From Ideonella livida (GTDB lineage Bacteria > Pseudomonadota > Gammaproteobacteria > Burkholderiales > Burkholderiaceae_C), in NCBI RefSeq assembly GCF_010499455.1, contig NZ_JAAGOH010000013.1, forward strand, positions 62,001 through 126,000: a DNA stretch of 64,000 bases, read 5' to 3'. Both the position numbers and the translations under genes were made by a program. The notes under the pieces were generated by a model that was not told the DNA's origin, ran no database searches, and saw only the letters and a list, made by a program, of their open reading frames with translations. Within the stretch, counting starts at the first letter, position 1. Each line of letters starts with the position of its first letter. Positions 52,043-61,617 of this stretch are shown here, piece by piece.

Positions 52043-54736
52043 ATGAACGAAAAGTACACCCCCGCCGAGGTGGAGTCGGCCGCGCAAGCCCACTGGAACG
52101 CGCGCGATGCCTACCGCGTCACCGAAGACGCCAGCAAGCCGAAGTTCTACGCCTGCTCCATGCTGCCCTACCCCAGCGGCAAACTGCACATGGGGCATGT
52201 GCGCAACTACACCATCAACGACATGCTGACGCGCCAGCTGCGCATGAAGGGCTACAACGTCCTCATGCCCATGGGCTGGGACGCCTTCGGCCTGCCGGCG
52301 GAGAACGCGGCCATGAAGGGCAAGACGCCCCCGGCTGCGTGGACCTACTCCAACATCGCCTACATGAAGGGCCAGATGCAGGCCATGGGTCTGGCCATTG
52401 ACTGGAGCCGTGAGGTTGCCACCTGCCAGCCGACCTACTACAAGTGGAACCAGTGGCTGTTCCTGAAGATGCTGGAAGCCGGCATCGCCGAGCGCCGCAC
52501 CCAGGTGGTGAACTGGGACCCGGTGGACCAGACCGTGCTGGCCAACGAACAGGTCATCGATGGCAAGGGCTGGCGCTCGGGCGCGCCGGTGGAGAAGCGC
52601 GAGATCCCGGGCTACTACCTCAACATCGTCAAGTACGCCGAGGAGCTGCTGGGCGCGGTGGCCAACCCCGAGGACCCGAACTACCTGGCCGGCTGGCCTG
52701 AGCGCGTGCGCCTGATGCAGGAGAACTGGATCGGCAAGAGTGCCGGCGTGCGTTTCGCCTTCCCGCATGAGATCACCGGCGCCGACGGCGCGCTGATCCA
52801 GGGCGGCAAGCTCTACGTCTTCACCACCCGGGCTGACACCATCATGGGGGTGACCTTCTGCGCCGTGGCGCCGGAGCACCCGCTGGCCACACACGCCGCG
52901 GCCAGCCGCCCGGACCTCGCCGCCTTCATCGAAGAGTGCAAGAAGGGCGGCACCACCGAGGCCGAACTCGCCACCCAAGAGAAGAAGGGCATGGCCACCG
53001 GCCTGTTCGTCACGCATCCGCTCACCGGTGCGCAGGTTGAGGTGTGGATCGGCAACTACGTGCTGATGAGCTACGGCGACGGCGCGGTGATGGGCGTGCC
53101 GGCGCACGATGAGCGCGACTTTGCCTTTGCCAAGAAGTACGGCCTGTCGATCCAGCAGGTCGTCGCCGTCGAAGGCGAGACCTTCAGCCCCGACGCCTGG
53201 GCCGAGTGGTACGGCGACAAGCAGAAGTGCGTGTGCGTCAACTCCGGCGCGCTGGACGGCCTGAGCCACAAGGCCGCCGTGGACCAGGTGGCTGAACTCG
53301 TCGCGGCCAAGGGTCTGGGCGAGAAGAAGACCACCTGGCGCCTGCGCGACTGGGGCATCAGCCGCCAGCGCTACTGGGGCACGCCGATCCCCATCATCCA
53401 CTGCGACAGCTGTGGTGCCGTGCCGGTGCCGGAGAAGGACCTGCCGGTGGTGCTGCCGGAAGACCTGATTCCGGATGGCTCGGGCAACCCGCTGAACAAG
53501 TGCGAGGGCTTCCTGAACGTGCCCTGCCCCTGCTGCGGCAAGCCGGCCCGGCGCGAGACGGACACGATGGACACCTTCATCGATTCGTCCTGGTACTACA
53601 TGCGCTACTGCGACCCCACCAACCCCGAGGCGATGGTGGCCGGCGGCACGCAGTACTGGATGGCGGGTGGCGGCATGGACCAGTACATCGGCGGCATCGA
53701 GCACGCCATCCTGCACCTGCTGTACGCCCGTTTCTGGACCAAGGTGATGCGTGACCTGGGCCTGGTCACGGTGAGCGAGCCCTTCAAGAAGCTGCTCACC
53801 CAGGGCATGGTGCTCAACCACATCTACAGCCGCAAGACCGACAAGGGCGGCATCGAGTACTTCTGGCCGCACGAGGTGGAACACACCTTCGACGACGCCG
53901 GCAAGATCACGGGTGCCCGGCTCAAGGAAGCCAAGGGCGAGCTGCCGGCGGGCACCGCCATCGACTACCAGGGCATCGGCACGATGTCCAAGTCGAAGAA
54001 CAACGGCATCGACCCGCAGGAGTTGATCAACACCTACGGCGCCGACACCGCGCGCCTGTTCGTGATGTTCGCCAGCCCGCCCGAGCAGACCCTGGAGTGG
54101 AACGACGCCGCCGTGGAGGGCGCGCACCGCTTCCTCAAGCGCGTCTGGGGCTTCGCCAGCAAGAACGCCGCCACCCTGCAGGCCGGCGGCGGCGACTTCT
54201 CCGCCCTGTCGGCCCCGGCCAAGGCGCTGCGCCGCGAGGTGCATCTGGTGCTGCGCCAGGTGACGTCGGACTACGAGCGCATGCAGTACAACACCGTGGT
54301 CTCGGGCTGCATGAAGCTGCTCAACGCGCTGGAGGGCTTCAAGGCCGGCGCCGACGCCGCCACGGCCGCCGGTGACGCTGCCGTGCTGCGCGAAGGCTAT
54401 TCGGTGCTGCTGCGCGCCCTGTACCCCGCCTGCCCGCACATCACCCACGGCCTGTGGGCCGAGCTGGGCTACGCCGCCGCGCTGGGTGACCTGCTGGACG
54501 CGCCCTGGCCCGCCGTGGACGAGGCCGCGCTGGTGCAGGACGAGATCGAGCTGGTGCTGCAGATTAACGGCAAGCTGCGCGGCGCCGTCAAGGTGCCGGC
54601 CCAGGCCGACAAGGCCGCGATCGAGGCCGCCGCCATCGCCCTGCTGGTCGACCCGGAACTGGCCAAGTTCACCGAGGGCAAGCCGCCCAAGAAGGTGGTC
54701 GTGGTGCCGGGCCGCCTGGTCAACGTGGTGGTCTGA
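52043..54736 (+). CDS. leuS: Leucyl-tRNA synthetase
   Basis: An 897-residue class I synthetase. HIGH motif [11 protein letters not shown] is at 42-52, KMSKS-type MSKSK at 648-652, and the editing domain lies between ([14 protein letters not shown]). The zinc-finger-like part includes [11 protein letters not shown] and CPCCGKP. The C-terminal anticodon-binding and Leu-specific domains are complete. ATG at 52043 gives [11 protein letters not shown], a normal start. It sits in the conserved string exbD-leuS-lptE-holA. Confidence 0.97.
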   Translation: MNEKYTPAEVESAAQAHWNARDAYRVTEDASKPKFYACSMLPYPSGKLHMGHVRNYTINDMLTRQLRMKGYNVLMPMGWDAFGLPAENAAMKGKTPPAAWTYSNIAYMKGQMQAMGLAIDWSREVATCQPTYYKWNQWLFLKMLEAGIAERRTQVVNWDPVDQTVLANEQVIDGKGWRSGAPVEKREIPGYYLNIVKYAEELLGAVANPEDPNYLAGWPERVRLMQENWIGKSAGVRFAFPHEITGADGALIQGGKLYVFTTRADTIMGVTFCAVAPEHPLATHAAASRPDLAAFIEECKKGGTTEAELATQEKKGMATGLFVTHPLTGAQVEVWIGNYVLMSYGDGAVMGVPAHDERDFAFAKKYGLSIQQVVAVEGETFSPDAWAEWYGDKQKCVCVNSGALDGLSHKAAVDQVAELVAAKGLGEKKTTWRLRDWGISRQRYWGTPIPIIHCDSCGAVPVPEKDLPVVLPEDLIPDGSGNPLNKCEGFLNVPCPCCGKPARRETDTMDTFIDSSWYYMRYCDPTNPEAMVAGGTQYWMAGGGMDQYIGGIEHAILHLLYARFWTKVMRDLGLVTVSEPFKKLLTQGMVLNHIYSRKTDKGGIEYFWPHEVEHTFDDAGKITGARLKEAKGELPAGTAIDYQGIGTMSKSKNNGIDPQELINTYGADTARLFVMFASPPEQTLEWNDAAVEGAHRFLKRVWGFASKNAATLQAGGGDFSALSAPAKALRREVHLVLRQVTSDYERMQYNTVVSGCMKLLNALEGFKAGADAATAAGDAAVLREGYSVLLRALYPACPHITHGLWAELGYAAALGDLLDAPWPAVDEAALVQDEIELVLQINGKLRGAVKVPAQADKAAIEAAAIALLVDPELAKFTEGKPPKKVVVVPGRLVNVVV

Positions 54737-54743
54737 GCGGGGC

Positions 54744-55274
54744 ATGTCCGCCTCCCTGCTCTCCCGCCGCCTGGGCGCCGGGCTGCTGCTGGGCCTGGCG
54801 GCGGCGCTGCTGGGCGCCTGCGGCTTTCAGCTGCGCGGGCCGGTCGACCCGGGCTTCTCGCGTATCGCGCTGGCCGGTTTCACGCCCCGCTCGCCCATGG
54901 CCGAGGCCCTGCGGCGCAGCCTGCCCGAGCGGGTGCAGGTGGTGGGGCCCGCGCAGGCCCAGCTGCTGGTGACGGCGCTCGAAGACCGCTTCACCCGCAC
55001 CGTGGCCGCCACCACCGCCAGTGGCCAGGTGCGGGAGCTCACCCTCACCACCACCCTGCGCTACCGCCTCAGCCGGCCTGGCCAGGAGGTGCTGGTGGAA
55101 GAGACCACCCTGAGCCAGACCCGCAGCCTGAGCTACACCGAAGACAGCGCGCTGGCCAAGTCCCAAGAGGAGGCGCAGCTGCTGCGGGAGATGCGCCACG
55201 AGATCGCCGGCCAGCTGCTGCGCGTCATGGCCACCGTGGCGGCTCGCCCGGCCGCGGCCTCCGCCCCCGCCTGA
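54744..55274 (+). CDS. lptE: LPS-assembly lipoprotein LptE
   Basis: A 176-residue lipoprotein that plugs the LptD barrel and delivers LPS to the outer leaflet. Signal peptide ends in LLGAC (Cys26), followed by GFQLRG, the hallmark of LptE. The rest (VTALEDRFTRTVAATTASGQV, LRYRLSRPG) is typical though weakly conserved. It starts 7 nt after leuS and ends 16 nt before holA. Confidence 0.9.
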   Translation: MSASLLSRRLGAGLLLGLAAALLGACGFQLRGPVDPGFSRIALAGFTPRSPMAEALRRSLPERVQVVGPAQAQLLVTALEDRFTRTVAATTASGQVRELTLTTTLRYRLSRPGQEVLVEETTLSQTRSLSYTEDSALAKSQEEAQLLREMRHEIAGQLLRVMATVAARPAAASAPA

Positions 55275-55290
55275 ACAGGACGCCCCCACC

Positions 55291-56385
55291 ATGCAACTGC
55301 GCGCCGACCAGCTGGCCCCCCACCTGCAGCGCCAGGGGCTCAAGGGCCTGTACCTGATCCACGGCGACGAGCCGCTGCTGGCGCAGGAAGCCGGTGACCT
55401 GCTGCGCGCTGCGGGCCGGCAGGCCGGCTACACCGACCGCCAGGTCTTCACCGTCAGCGGGGCCCACTTCGACTGGAGCAGCCTGCTGGGCGCCGCCCAG
55501 TCGATGGGCCTGTTCGGCGACCGGCTGCTCATGGAGATCCGCATCCCCTCGGGTAAGCCCGGCAAGGAAGGCGGGGCGGCGCTGCAGGCCCTGGCCGAGC
55601 GGCTGGACGCCGAGGTGCTGGTGCTGCTGCACCTGCCGCGGCTGGACCGCCAGCAGCAGCAGAGCGCCTGGTTCACCGCCCTGGAGCGCGCCGGCGTGGC
55701 CGTGCGGGTGGACCCGGTGGAGCGCCACCAGCTGCCCGCCTGGATCGCCCAACGCCTGGCGGCCCAGGGCCAGCGCCTGCCCGCGGGGGAGGAGGGGCAG
55801 CACGCCCTGGCCTTCTTCGCCGACCGGGTGGAGGGCCATCTGCTGGCCGCCCACCAGGAGCTGCAGAAACTCGCCCTGCTGCACCCTGCGGGCGAGCTGA
55901 GCTTTGCCCAGATCGAGGCCGCCGTGCTGAACGTGGCGCGCTATTCCGTGCCCCAGCTCAGCGCCGCGGTGCTGGCCGGCGCCGCCGGCCGGGCGCTGCG
56001 TGTGCTCGACGGCCTGCTGGCCGAGGGTGAGGCGCCGGTGCTCATCCACTGGACGCTGGCCGAGGATGTCCGGGCCCTCAAGCGCTGTGCGGACGTGCTG
56101 GCCGCCGGCCAGCCCATGCCGGTGGCGCTGCGCGAGGCCCGGGTATGGGGCGAGCGCGAGCGGGCCTTCGAGCGGCTCTTGCCCGCCCTGGACGAGCACC
56201 GTCTGCAGGGCCTGCTGCGCGCCGCCTCGCAGTGCGACGGCAGCCTCAAGGGCCTGCGGTTTCCCGATTGGCCCCAAGACCCGCACGATGGCCTGCGCCG
56301 GCTGGTGCTGATGATGCTGGACGCCGTCACCCTGGCCCGCCCGGGCCGGGGCCCTGCCCCCACCCCCCTGACCCTGCAAGTCTGA
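55291..56385 (+). CDS. holA: DNA polymerase III delta subunit
   Basis: A 364-residue clamp-loader subunit that opens the beta clamp. YLIHGDEPLLAQEAGDLLR at the start, a degenerate ATPase fold without Walker motifs, and AFFADRVEGHLLAAHQELQKL in the lid region are typical. The lysine/arginine finger region is not obvious by eye. Conserved neighbour of lptE. Convergent with pncC, with 102 nt between stops that hold nothing recognisable. Confidence 0.92.
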   Translation: MQLRADQLAPHLQRQGLKGLYLIHGDEPLLAQEAGDLLRAAGRQAGYTDRQVFTVSGAHFDWSSLLGAAQSMGLFGDRLLMEIRIPSGKPGKEGGAALQALAERLDAEVLVLLHLPRLDRQQQQSAWFTALERAGVAVRVDPVERHQLPAWIAQRLAAQGQRLPAGEEGQHALAFFADRVEGHLLAAHQELQKLALLHPAGELSFAQIEAAVLNVARYSVPQLSAAVLAGAAGRALRVLDGLLAEGEAPVLIHWTLAEDVRALKRCADVLAAGQPMPVALREARVWGERERAFERLLPALDEHRLQGLLRAASQCDGSLKGLRFPDWPQDPHDGLRRLVLMMLDAVTLARPGRGPAPTPLTLQV

Positions 56386-56487
56386 GCCCTACTTCCAGCA
56401 GGGCGGGCAGCAGGAGCAGGGCCGCGGCTGGCGCGCCTGGCCCGACGGGGTGGAGGCCGCCAGCGCCGCCGCAGGCGCTCCGCCGGC

Positions 56488-57042
56488 TCAAGGCGCCGCT
56501 GCCGACTCCAGCAGCGCCCCCAGCACCTGCAGCGCCAGCTGCACAGTGGCCGAGCGGACCGCCGTGCGGTCCCCCGGCAGGTCCAGCCGCCGGGCCTGCG
56601 CCGGCTGCCCGCGCAGCGCCCAGGCCAGCCAGACGGTGCCCACCGGCTTGCCCGGCACCGCACCACCGGGGCCGGCGATGCCGGTCACCGCCAGCGCCAC
56701 CTCGGCCGGGCAGCGGGCCAGGACGCCCTCGGCCATGGCCAGGGCCACCGGCTCGCTGACCGCGCCGTGGGCCTGCAGCAGCGCGGCGGGCACGCCCAGC
56801 AGGTCCTGCTTGGCCTCGTTGCTGTAAGTGACGAAGCCCCGGTCAAACCAGTCGCTGGAGCCGGCCACCGCGGTGCACAGCGCGGCGATCAGCCCCCCGG
56901 TGCAGCTCTCGGCCGTGGCCAGCCGCCCGCCACGGGCGCGCAGCGCCTGGGCCAGCCGGTCCAGCGCGGCAGTCGCGCCCAGGGCCTCGGGGTCCAGCAG
57001 GCGCCAGGCCCCGGCGGCGGCCTCAGGCTGGGCGGTGCTCAC
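56488..57042 (-). CDS. pncC: Nicotinamide-nucleotide amidase (CinA C-terminal type)
   Basis: A 184-residue CinA_C domain protein without the N-terminal competence domain. It deamidates NMN to nicotinate mononucleotide in NAD recycling. TAESCTGGLIAALCT carries the catalytic Ser, FVTYSNEAKQDLLGV and VTGIAGPGG are conserved. GTG at 57042 overlaps the pgpA stop by GTGA; a GTG at 57054 is also possible. It is third in the thiL-pgpA-pncC unit, an order common in betaproteobacteria. Confidence 0.92.
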   Translation of the reverse strand: MSTAQPEAAAGAWRLLDPEALGATAALDRLAQALRARGGRLATAESCTGGLIAALCTAVAGSSDWFDRGFVTYSNEAKQDLLGVPAALLQAHGAVSEPVALAMAEGVLARCPAEVALAVTGIAGPGGAVPGKPVGTVWLAWALRGQPAQARRLDLPGDRTAVRSATVQLALQVLGALLESAAAP

Positions 57043-57575
57043 CAGCGCACCCACAAGGCCAGCACCAGCAGGGTGCAGAAGGCGGCCACCAGGTCATCCA
57101 GCAGGATGCCCGCGCCCTGGGTCCAGCCGGGCGCCTGGCCCGGCCGGCCCTTGAAACGCTGGTCGGCCCAGCGCACGGGGCCCGGCTTGGCCGCGTCAAA
57201 GAACCGGAACAGGGCGAAGGCCCCCAGCTGCAGGCCCCAGCCCGCCGGGGCGATGATCCACAGGATCAGCCACATGGCCAGGACCTCGTCCCAGACGATG
57301 GCCCCGGGGTCGCCGGTACCCAGGGCCTGGGCGGTGCGGGTGCAGGCCCACCAGCCCAGCGCCAGGCCCACGGCCAGCACCACGCCCCAGCCCCACCCGC
57401 CGGCCCATGGGCCCACCCAAGGGTCCAGGATCGCAAAGACCACCCAGGCCCAGAGCGTGCCCACCGTGCCCGGCGCCACCGGGCTCAGGCCGCTGCCCCC
57501 ACCCAGGCTGACCCAGTGCAGCGGGGAGGCCAGCAGCAGGCGCCAGTGGGGCCGGCTGGGCGCCGACGCGTTCAC
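57039..57575 (-). CDS. pgpA: Phosphatidylglycerophosphatase A
   Basis: A 178-residue inner-membrane phosphatase of phosphatidylglycerol synthesis. Hydrophobic helices surround GGSGLSPVAPGTVGTL, and IVWDEVLAMW is the DExxAxW/GMW motif of the family; FRFFDAAKPGPVRWAD is also conserved. The start GTG overlaps the thiL stop, and its stop overlaps pncC, so all three are coupled. Confidence 0.93.
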   Translation of the reverse strand: MNASAPSRPHWRLLLASPLHWVSLGGGSGLSPVAPGTVGTLWAWVVFAILDPWVGPWAGGWGWGVVLAVGLALGWWACTRTAQALGTGDPGAIVWDEVLAMWLILWIIAPAGWGLQLGAFALFRFFDAAKPGPVRWADQRFKGRPGQAPGWTQGAGILLDDLVAAFCTLLVLALWVRW

Positions 57576-58540
57576 GCCACGCCCCGCTTGAAGTGGTCAA
57601 AACCGGTGAAGTCGCCCTGGTCGATGGGCCGGCCCGCGTCGTCCAGCACCTGCAGCCCCTGGTCGGCGCCAGTGATGCGGCCGATGCGGGTCAGGCGCAG
57701 GCCCAGGGTGCGGCCCACGGCGCTGACGGCCTCGGCGCGTTGCGGCGCGGCGGTGAAGAGCAGCTCGTAGTCATCGCCACCGGCCAGCAGGCACTGGCGC
57801 TGCACCGGGGCGGTCTGCACCGACATCAGCGGCGAGCGCGGCAGGCGCCCCAGCTCCACCACCGCCCCCACGTCGGACAGGGTGAGCACATGGCCCAGAT
57901 CGCCCAGCAGGCCGTCGGACAGGTCAATGGCCGAGGTGGCCAAGCCCCGCAGCGCCTGGCCCAGGGCCACGCGCGGCTCCGGCAACTCCAAGGCCCGGCG
58001 AGCGGCGGCAAAGCCCGACTCCGGCAGCGACAAGCGGCCGCGGAAGGCCTCCAGCGCCAGCCGCGCCTCGCCCAGGTGTCCGCTGACCCAGAGCTCGTCG
58101 CCCACCTGCGCCCCGGAGCGCAGCAGGGCCAGGCCGGTGGGCACCTCGCCCATCACCGTGACGCCCACACTGAGCGGGCCGCTGGTGGTGTCCCCGCCCA
58201 CCAGGTCGATGTCGTGGGCGTCGGCCAAGGCCCACAGCCCCTGGGCAAAGGCACCCAGGAAGGCGGCATTGGCCTGGGGCAGGGTCAGCGTGAGCAAGAA
58301 GGCCAGGGGGCGGGCACCGCAGGCGGCCAGGTCGGAGAGGTTGACGGCCAGGGCCTTGTGGCCCAGGCGCGCCGGGTCCACGGTGGACAGGAAATGCCGC
58401 CCCTCCACCAGCATGTCGGTGGACACGGCCAGCTGCATGCCGGGCCCCGGCGCCAGCAAGGCGCAGTCGTCTCCCACGCCCAGGGCCACGCGGCGGGCCG
58501 GGCGCTTGAAGTAGCGGTCGATCAGGTCGAATTCACCCAT
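57572..58540 (-). CDS. thiL: Thiamine-monophosphate kinase
   Basis: A 322-residue enzyme that makes thiamine pyrophosphate from thiamine monophosphate. The ATP-binding start GEFDLIDRYF...GVGDDCA, VNLSDLAACGARPL, GGDTTSGPLSV, SAIDLSDGLLGDLGH and AGGDDYELLF are all present. It leads the thiL-pgpA-pncC unit and lies 28 nt downstream of the response-regulator gene on the same strand, but need not share its promoter. Confidence 0.95.
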   Translation of the reverse strand: MGEFDLIDRYFKRPARRVALGVGDDCALLAPGPGMQLAVSTDMLVEGRHFLSTVDPARLGHKALAVNLSDLAACGARPLAFLLTLTLPQANAAFLGAFAQGLWALADAHDIDLVGGDTTSGPLSVGVTVMGEVPTGLALLRSGAQVGDELWVSGHLGEARLALEAFRGRLSLPESGFAAARRALELPEPRVALGQALRGLATSAIDLSDGLLGDLGHVLTLSDVGAVVELGRLPRSPLMSVQTAPVQRQCLLAGGDDYELLFTAAPQRAEAVSAVGRTLGLRLTRIGRITGADQGLQVLDDAGRPIDQGDFTGFDHFKRGVA

Positions 58541-58568
58541 GGGGGGGTCCTTGTCCTTGTGGCGCCGT

Positions 58569-59225
58569 TCAGCCGGCGCGCAGCAGGTTGGCCAGCTCCA
58601 CGGCGGAGCGGACGTTCATCTTCTCGAACACGCGGGCGCGGTGGACCTCCACCGTGCGCACGCTGATGTCGAGCGCATCGGCAATCAACTTGTTGGGCTT
58701 GCCCTCGACCACCAGGCGCATCACGTCGCGCTCGCGCTCGGTGAGCTCGTCCAGGGCGCGTTGCACCTCCTGGCGCCCGGCGCGGGCCTGCAGGGCCTCC
58801 TCGCTGCGCTGCAGGGCCAGCAACACGCGGTCCACCAAGGCGTTGTCGGAGAAGGGCTTCTCCACAAAGTCGAAGGCGCCGCGCTTGACGGCCGCCACGG
58901 CGGTGGGCACATCGCCATGGCCGGTGAGGAAGATCACCGGCATGAGGGTCTGCAAGCCGCGCTCGACCAGGGTCTCGAACAGGGCCAGCCCGCTCTGCCC
59001 GGGCATGCGCACATCCAGCAACAGGCAGCTCGGGGCGGTGGGCCAGCGCTGCTCGCCCGGCGCCCAGCGGCTGGCCAGCATCTGCTCGAAGGCCTCGGCA
59101 CTGGCAAAGCCTTCGGAGAGCAGGCGGCGCGAACGCAGCAGCCAGGCCAGGGCGTCGCGCACCACGTCCTCGTCGTCCACCAGGTAGACCATGGGCAGGC
59201 CGAAATGTTGGGAGTGGGCGGTCAT
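58569..59225 (-). CDS. FixJ/DctR-type response regulator (LuxR HTH)
   Basis: A 218-residue regulator. Receiver residues 10-130 have acidic VYLVDDEDVVRDAL, phospho-acceptor Asp71 in LLLDVRMPGQSG and Lys in FVEKPFSD. The LuxR-type HTH (about 150-215) shows LTERERDVMRLVVEGKPNKLIADALDISVRTVEVHRARV, quoted in short as RERDVMRLVVEG. ATG at 59225 starts MTAHSQHFG; a longer start is unlikely. Pairs with the upstream kinase. Resemblance to DctR and the divergent maeB suggest control of C4-dicarboxylate use. Confidence 0.87.
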   Translation of the reverse strand: MTAHSQHFGLPMVYLVDDEDVVRDALAWLLRSRRLLSEGFASAEAFEQMLASRWAPGEQRWPTAPSCLLLDVRMPGQSGLALFETLVERGLQTLMPVIFLTGHGDVPTAVAAVKRGAFDFVEKPFSDNALVDRVLLALQRSEEALQARAGRQEVQRALDELTERERDVMRLVVEGKPNKLIADALDISVRTVEVHRARVFEKMNVRSAVELANLLRAG

Positions 59226-59312
59226 GGCGGCGGCAAAGCGGAGGCTGGAAGAAGAGCGGCGGACCACACAGCGGCGCCAGGGCCCACGGAGGGGCCCCGG
59301 CGGCAGGGTCCG

Positions 59313-61403
59313 TCAGGCGACGGAGCCCGGCGCGCCAGGTCGGCGCACGGGCTCCGGGGCTGGAAGGGTAAACCGGAATTCAGTCCCGGGGCAGGCGGGA
59401 TCGGGCTCGACCCCGGGCACGGACTCGGGCAGGCCATGGTCCAGCGCCCCGCCGTGCTGCTCGATGACGGTGCGGCACAGGCTCAGGCCCAGGCCCATGC
59501 CTTCGCTGCGGGTGGTGAAGAAGGGCGTGAACAGCTTGGCGGCCACCTCCGGGGCAATGCCCTGCCCGGCATCGATCACCGCAAAACGCACCCAGCGCGG
59601 ATGGGCCTGGCTGACCTCCAGCACCAGCACCCGCCTCGCCAACGGGGTGGTCGTCTCCATGGCCTGGATGCCGTTGCGGGTGAGGTTGAGCAGCACCTGC
59701 TCGACCATGGTGCGGTCGGCCACCACCCGGGGCACCGGGCGGGGGATGCGCACCTCGATGCGGGCGCCGCTCTTGCGCGCCTGCAGCCGCACCAGCGGCA
59801 GCACCGATTCGATCAGCTGGTCGGCCCCCACCACCTCGCGGGCCTGTTCGCGCCGCCGCACGAAGCCGTGCACGCTCTTGATGACCCGACCGGCACGCTC
59901 CGCCTGCTCGGCAATGCGCTCCATGGCCTGGCGCACCAGGGCCAGGGTGTCGGGTTCGGGCTCGGCCATCAGGTTGAGCGAACCGGTGGCGTAGCTGGCG
60001 ATGGCCGCCAGGGGCTGATTGAGCTCATGGCTGAGCAGCGAGGCCATCTCGCCCACGGTGGCCAGGCGGGCGCTGGCCTGCAGCCGCTCCTGCTGCTGGC
60101 GCGAGAGCTCCTCCATGCGGCGCTCGGCCGAGACGTCCAGCACCGCACTCATCCAGCCCGCGTGGTGGCCCACCCGGTCAAACAGCGGCGCCTCGTAGAT
60201 CATCACCGGGAAGCGCTCGCCACTGCGCCGCATGAACTGGGTCTCGAAGCCCTCGCGCTGGGTCTGGCTGTCGTCGACCCGGCTCAGCCGGTCCTGCTGG
60301 CGGCGGGTGTATTCCTCCACCTGCTCGGGCGGCCAGTAGGGCGGCGGCCAGCAGCCCACCAGCTCCGGGGCGCTGTAGCCCACCATGTCGCAGAAGGCCG
60401 GGTTGACGTAGGTGATGCGGCCATGCACGTCACGCGCCCGCAGGCCCGTGACCAGGGAATCCTCCATCGCCCGGCGCAGGGCCAGGGCCTCGGCCAGGGC
60501 CTGCTCCACCTGCGCACGGCGCCGCATGTCGCGCGCCAACAGGGCCACCACCAGCAGCAGGGCCAGGGACATGCCCAGCACCAGGGCGATGGCCAGGTTG
60601 GGAATCAGGCCCGGTCGGCCCTCCACCGCATCGGCGCGCAGCTGCAGCGACTGCCCCGGCAGCTCCACCAGTCGAGTCGCGTGGTAGACGCCGGCGCCGC
60701 GGGCCGCGCCCGAGCGCACCAGCCGGGTGCCATCGGCCTCCACCAGAGAGAACTCGTGGCGGCGCAGCTCGGCATTGCGCAACGTCTCCTCCAGCAGCGT
60801 GGTCAGGCTGAAGGTGGCCACCAAGGCGCCGGTCACCTGGCCGGCGCGGGCCTCGGGCACGCACAAGTCCACCACCTCCAGGCCCAGCCCGCCGTTCTGC
60901 GGCACAAAGTAGGAACGCGAGAACACCGGGCTGGCGCCACGCACGGCGTTGGCGCAGGCCGCCAGCGTCTCCACCTCCAGCTCACGGCGGGCGATCACGT
61001 TGAACAGCGGCGCGCCCAGGGGCGAATCCATGCCCAGCTGCAGGGCCAGGCCGGCATCGCGGCGCTCCAGGCGCAGCAGCTCGCGGCGCTGGCGCATCAT
61101 CTCCTGCGCATCAAAGCGCCACTGTGGCAGGCCCGGATCGCTCCACAGCAGCGACTGCACGCTTTGCTGGGCGCGCTGCATCTGCCGGCGCATCTCCGAA
61201 GCACCGGTGGCCGCCGCCGAATCCGCCAGATCCTGCGCCCGTGAGGCCTCGTAGCTCAGCGTCAGCCACACCAGCGCCGACTGGGCCACCACGATCAGGC
61301 CGACCAGCGCGCCCCACAGCAACCAACGGCCGCCGCGGCGGGAACGGGGAGGATCGGCAGACAAGGGGGCCGCCTGGGGCGGTGGTGCAGGCACAGGTTC
61401 CAT
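59313..61403 (-). CDS. DctS/DctB-like sensor histidine kinase with PAS domain
   Basis: A 696-residue kinase. Two membrane helices (about 27-50 and 270-295) enclose a periplasmic sensor of the double-Cache type. A PAS domain (about 325-445; ITYVNPAFCDMVGYSAPEL) precedes HisKA with SHELNQPLAAIASYA and a HATPase with LNLTRNGIQAM, DAGQGIAPE and GMGLGLSLCRTVIEQHGG. This HELNQPLAAI form and the layout are those of DctS/DctB sensors of C4-dicarboxylates. It is 87 nt upstream of the FixJ-type regulator and divergent from the malic enzyme gene, which supports the substrate class. Confidence 0.88.
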   Translation of the reverse strand: MEPVPAPPPQAAPLSADPPRSRRGGRWLLWGALVGLIVVAQSALVWLTLSYEASRAQDLADSAAATGASEMRRQMQRAQQSVQSLLWSDPGLPQWRFDAQEMMRQRRELLRLERRDAGLALQLGMDSPLGAPLFNVIARRELEVETLAACANAVRGASPVFSRSYFVPQNGGLGLEVVDLCVPEARAGQVTGALVATFSLTTLLEETLRNAELRRHEFSLVEADGTRLVRSGAARGAGVYHATRLVELPGQSLQLRADAVEGRPGLIPNLAIALVLGMSLALLLVVALLARDMRRRAQVEQALAEALALRRAMEDSLVTGLRARDVHGRITYVNPAFCDMVGYSAPELVGCWPPPYWPPEQVEEYTRRQQDRLSRVDDSQTQREGFETQFMRRSGERFPVMIYEAPLFDRVGHHAGWMSAVLDVSAERRMEELSRQQQERLQASARLATVGEMASLLSHELNQPLAAIASYATGSLNLMAEPEPDTLALVRQAMERIAEQAERAGRVIKSVHGFVRRREQAREVVGADQLIESVLPLVRLQARKSGARIEVRIPRPVPRVVADRTMVEQVLLNLTRNGIQAMETTTPLARRVLVLEVSQAHPRWVRFAVIDAGQGIAPEVAAKLFTPFFTTRSEGMGLGLSLCRTVIEQHGGALDHGLPESVPGVEPDPACPGTEFRFTLPAPEPVRRPGAPGSVA

Positions 61404-61559
61404 GGACGGCGCCAGTATCGGCCGCGCACCGGCGGCTCCGCTAAGCAATTCCGCGCATGCCAGGCCGGCGCGACGGCGTCACACTGGCGACAGGCCGCAC
61501 CGGCGCCGGTGCGGCCCGGCCGCGGCAACCCTGTGGCCTCCGTGGCTTGCCCCGGCTCC

Positions 61560-61565
61560 TAGAAT
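61560..61565 (+). promoter_or_regulatory. -10-like TAGAAT upstream of maeB
   Basis: TAGAAT about 53 nt before the maeB ATG, in the 214-nt gap divergent to the DctS-like kinase. The -35 region is not clear. No operator for the regulator could be recognised. Confidence 0.35.
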
Positions 61566-61617
61566 CCGCGGCCCGTCAACCCCTGTGACGCCAGGGCTCC
61601 GCCCTCTCCCCTACGCC

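Noticed and set aside
51371-54745. 1124-codon open frame on the strand opposite leuS
   Set aside because: It lies antisense to a certain tRNA synthetase, its product is Gly/His/Val-rich with no domain, and the GC bias of codon positions explains long antisense frames.
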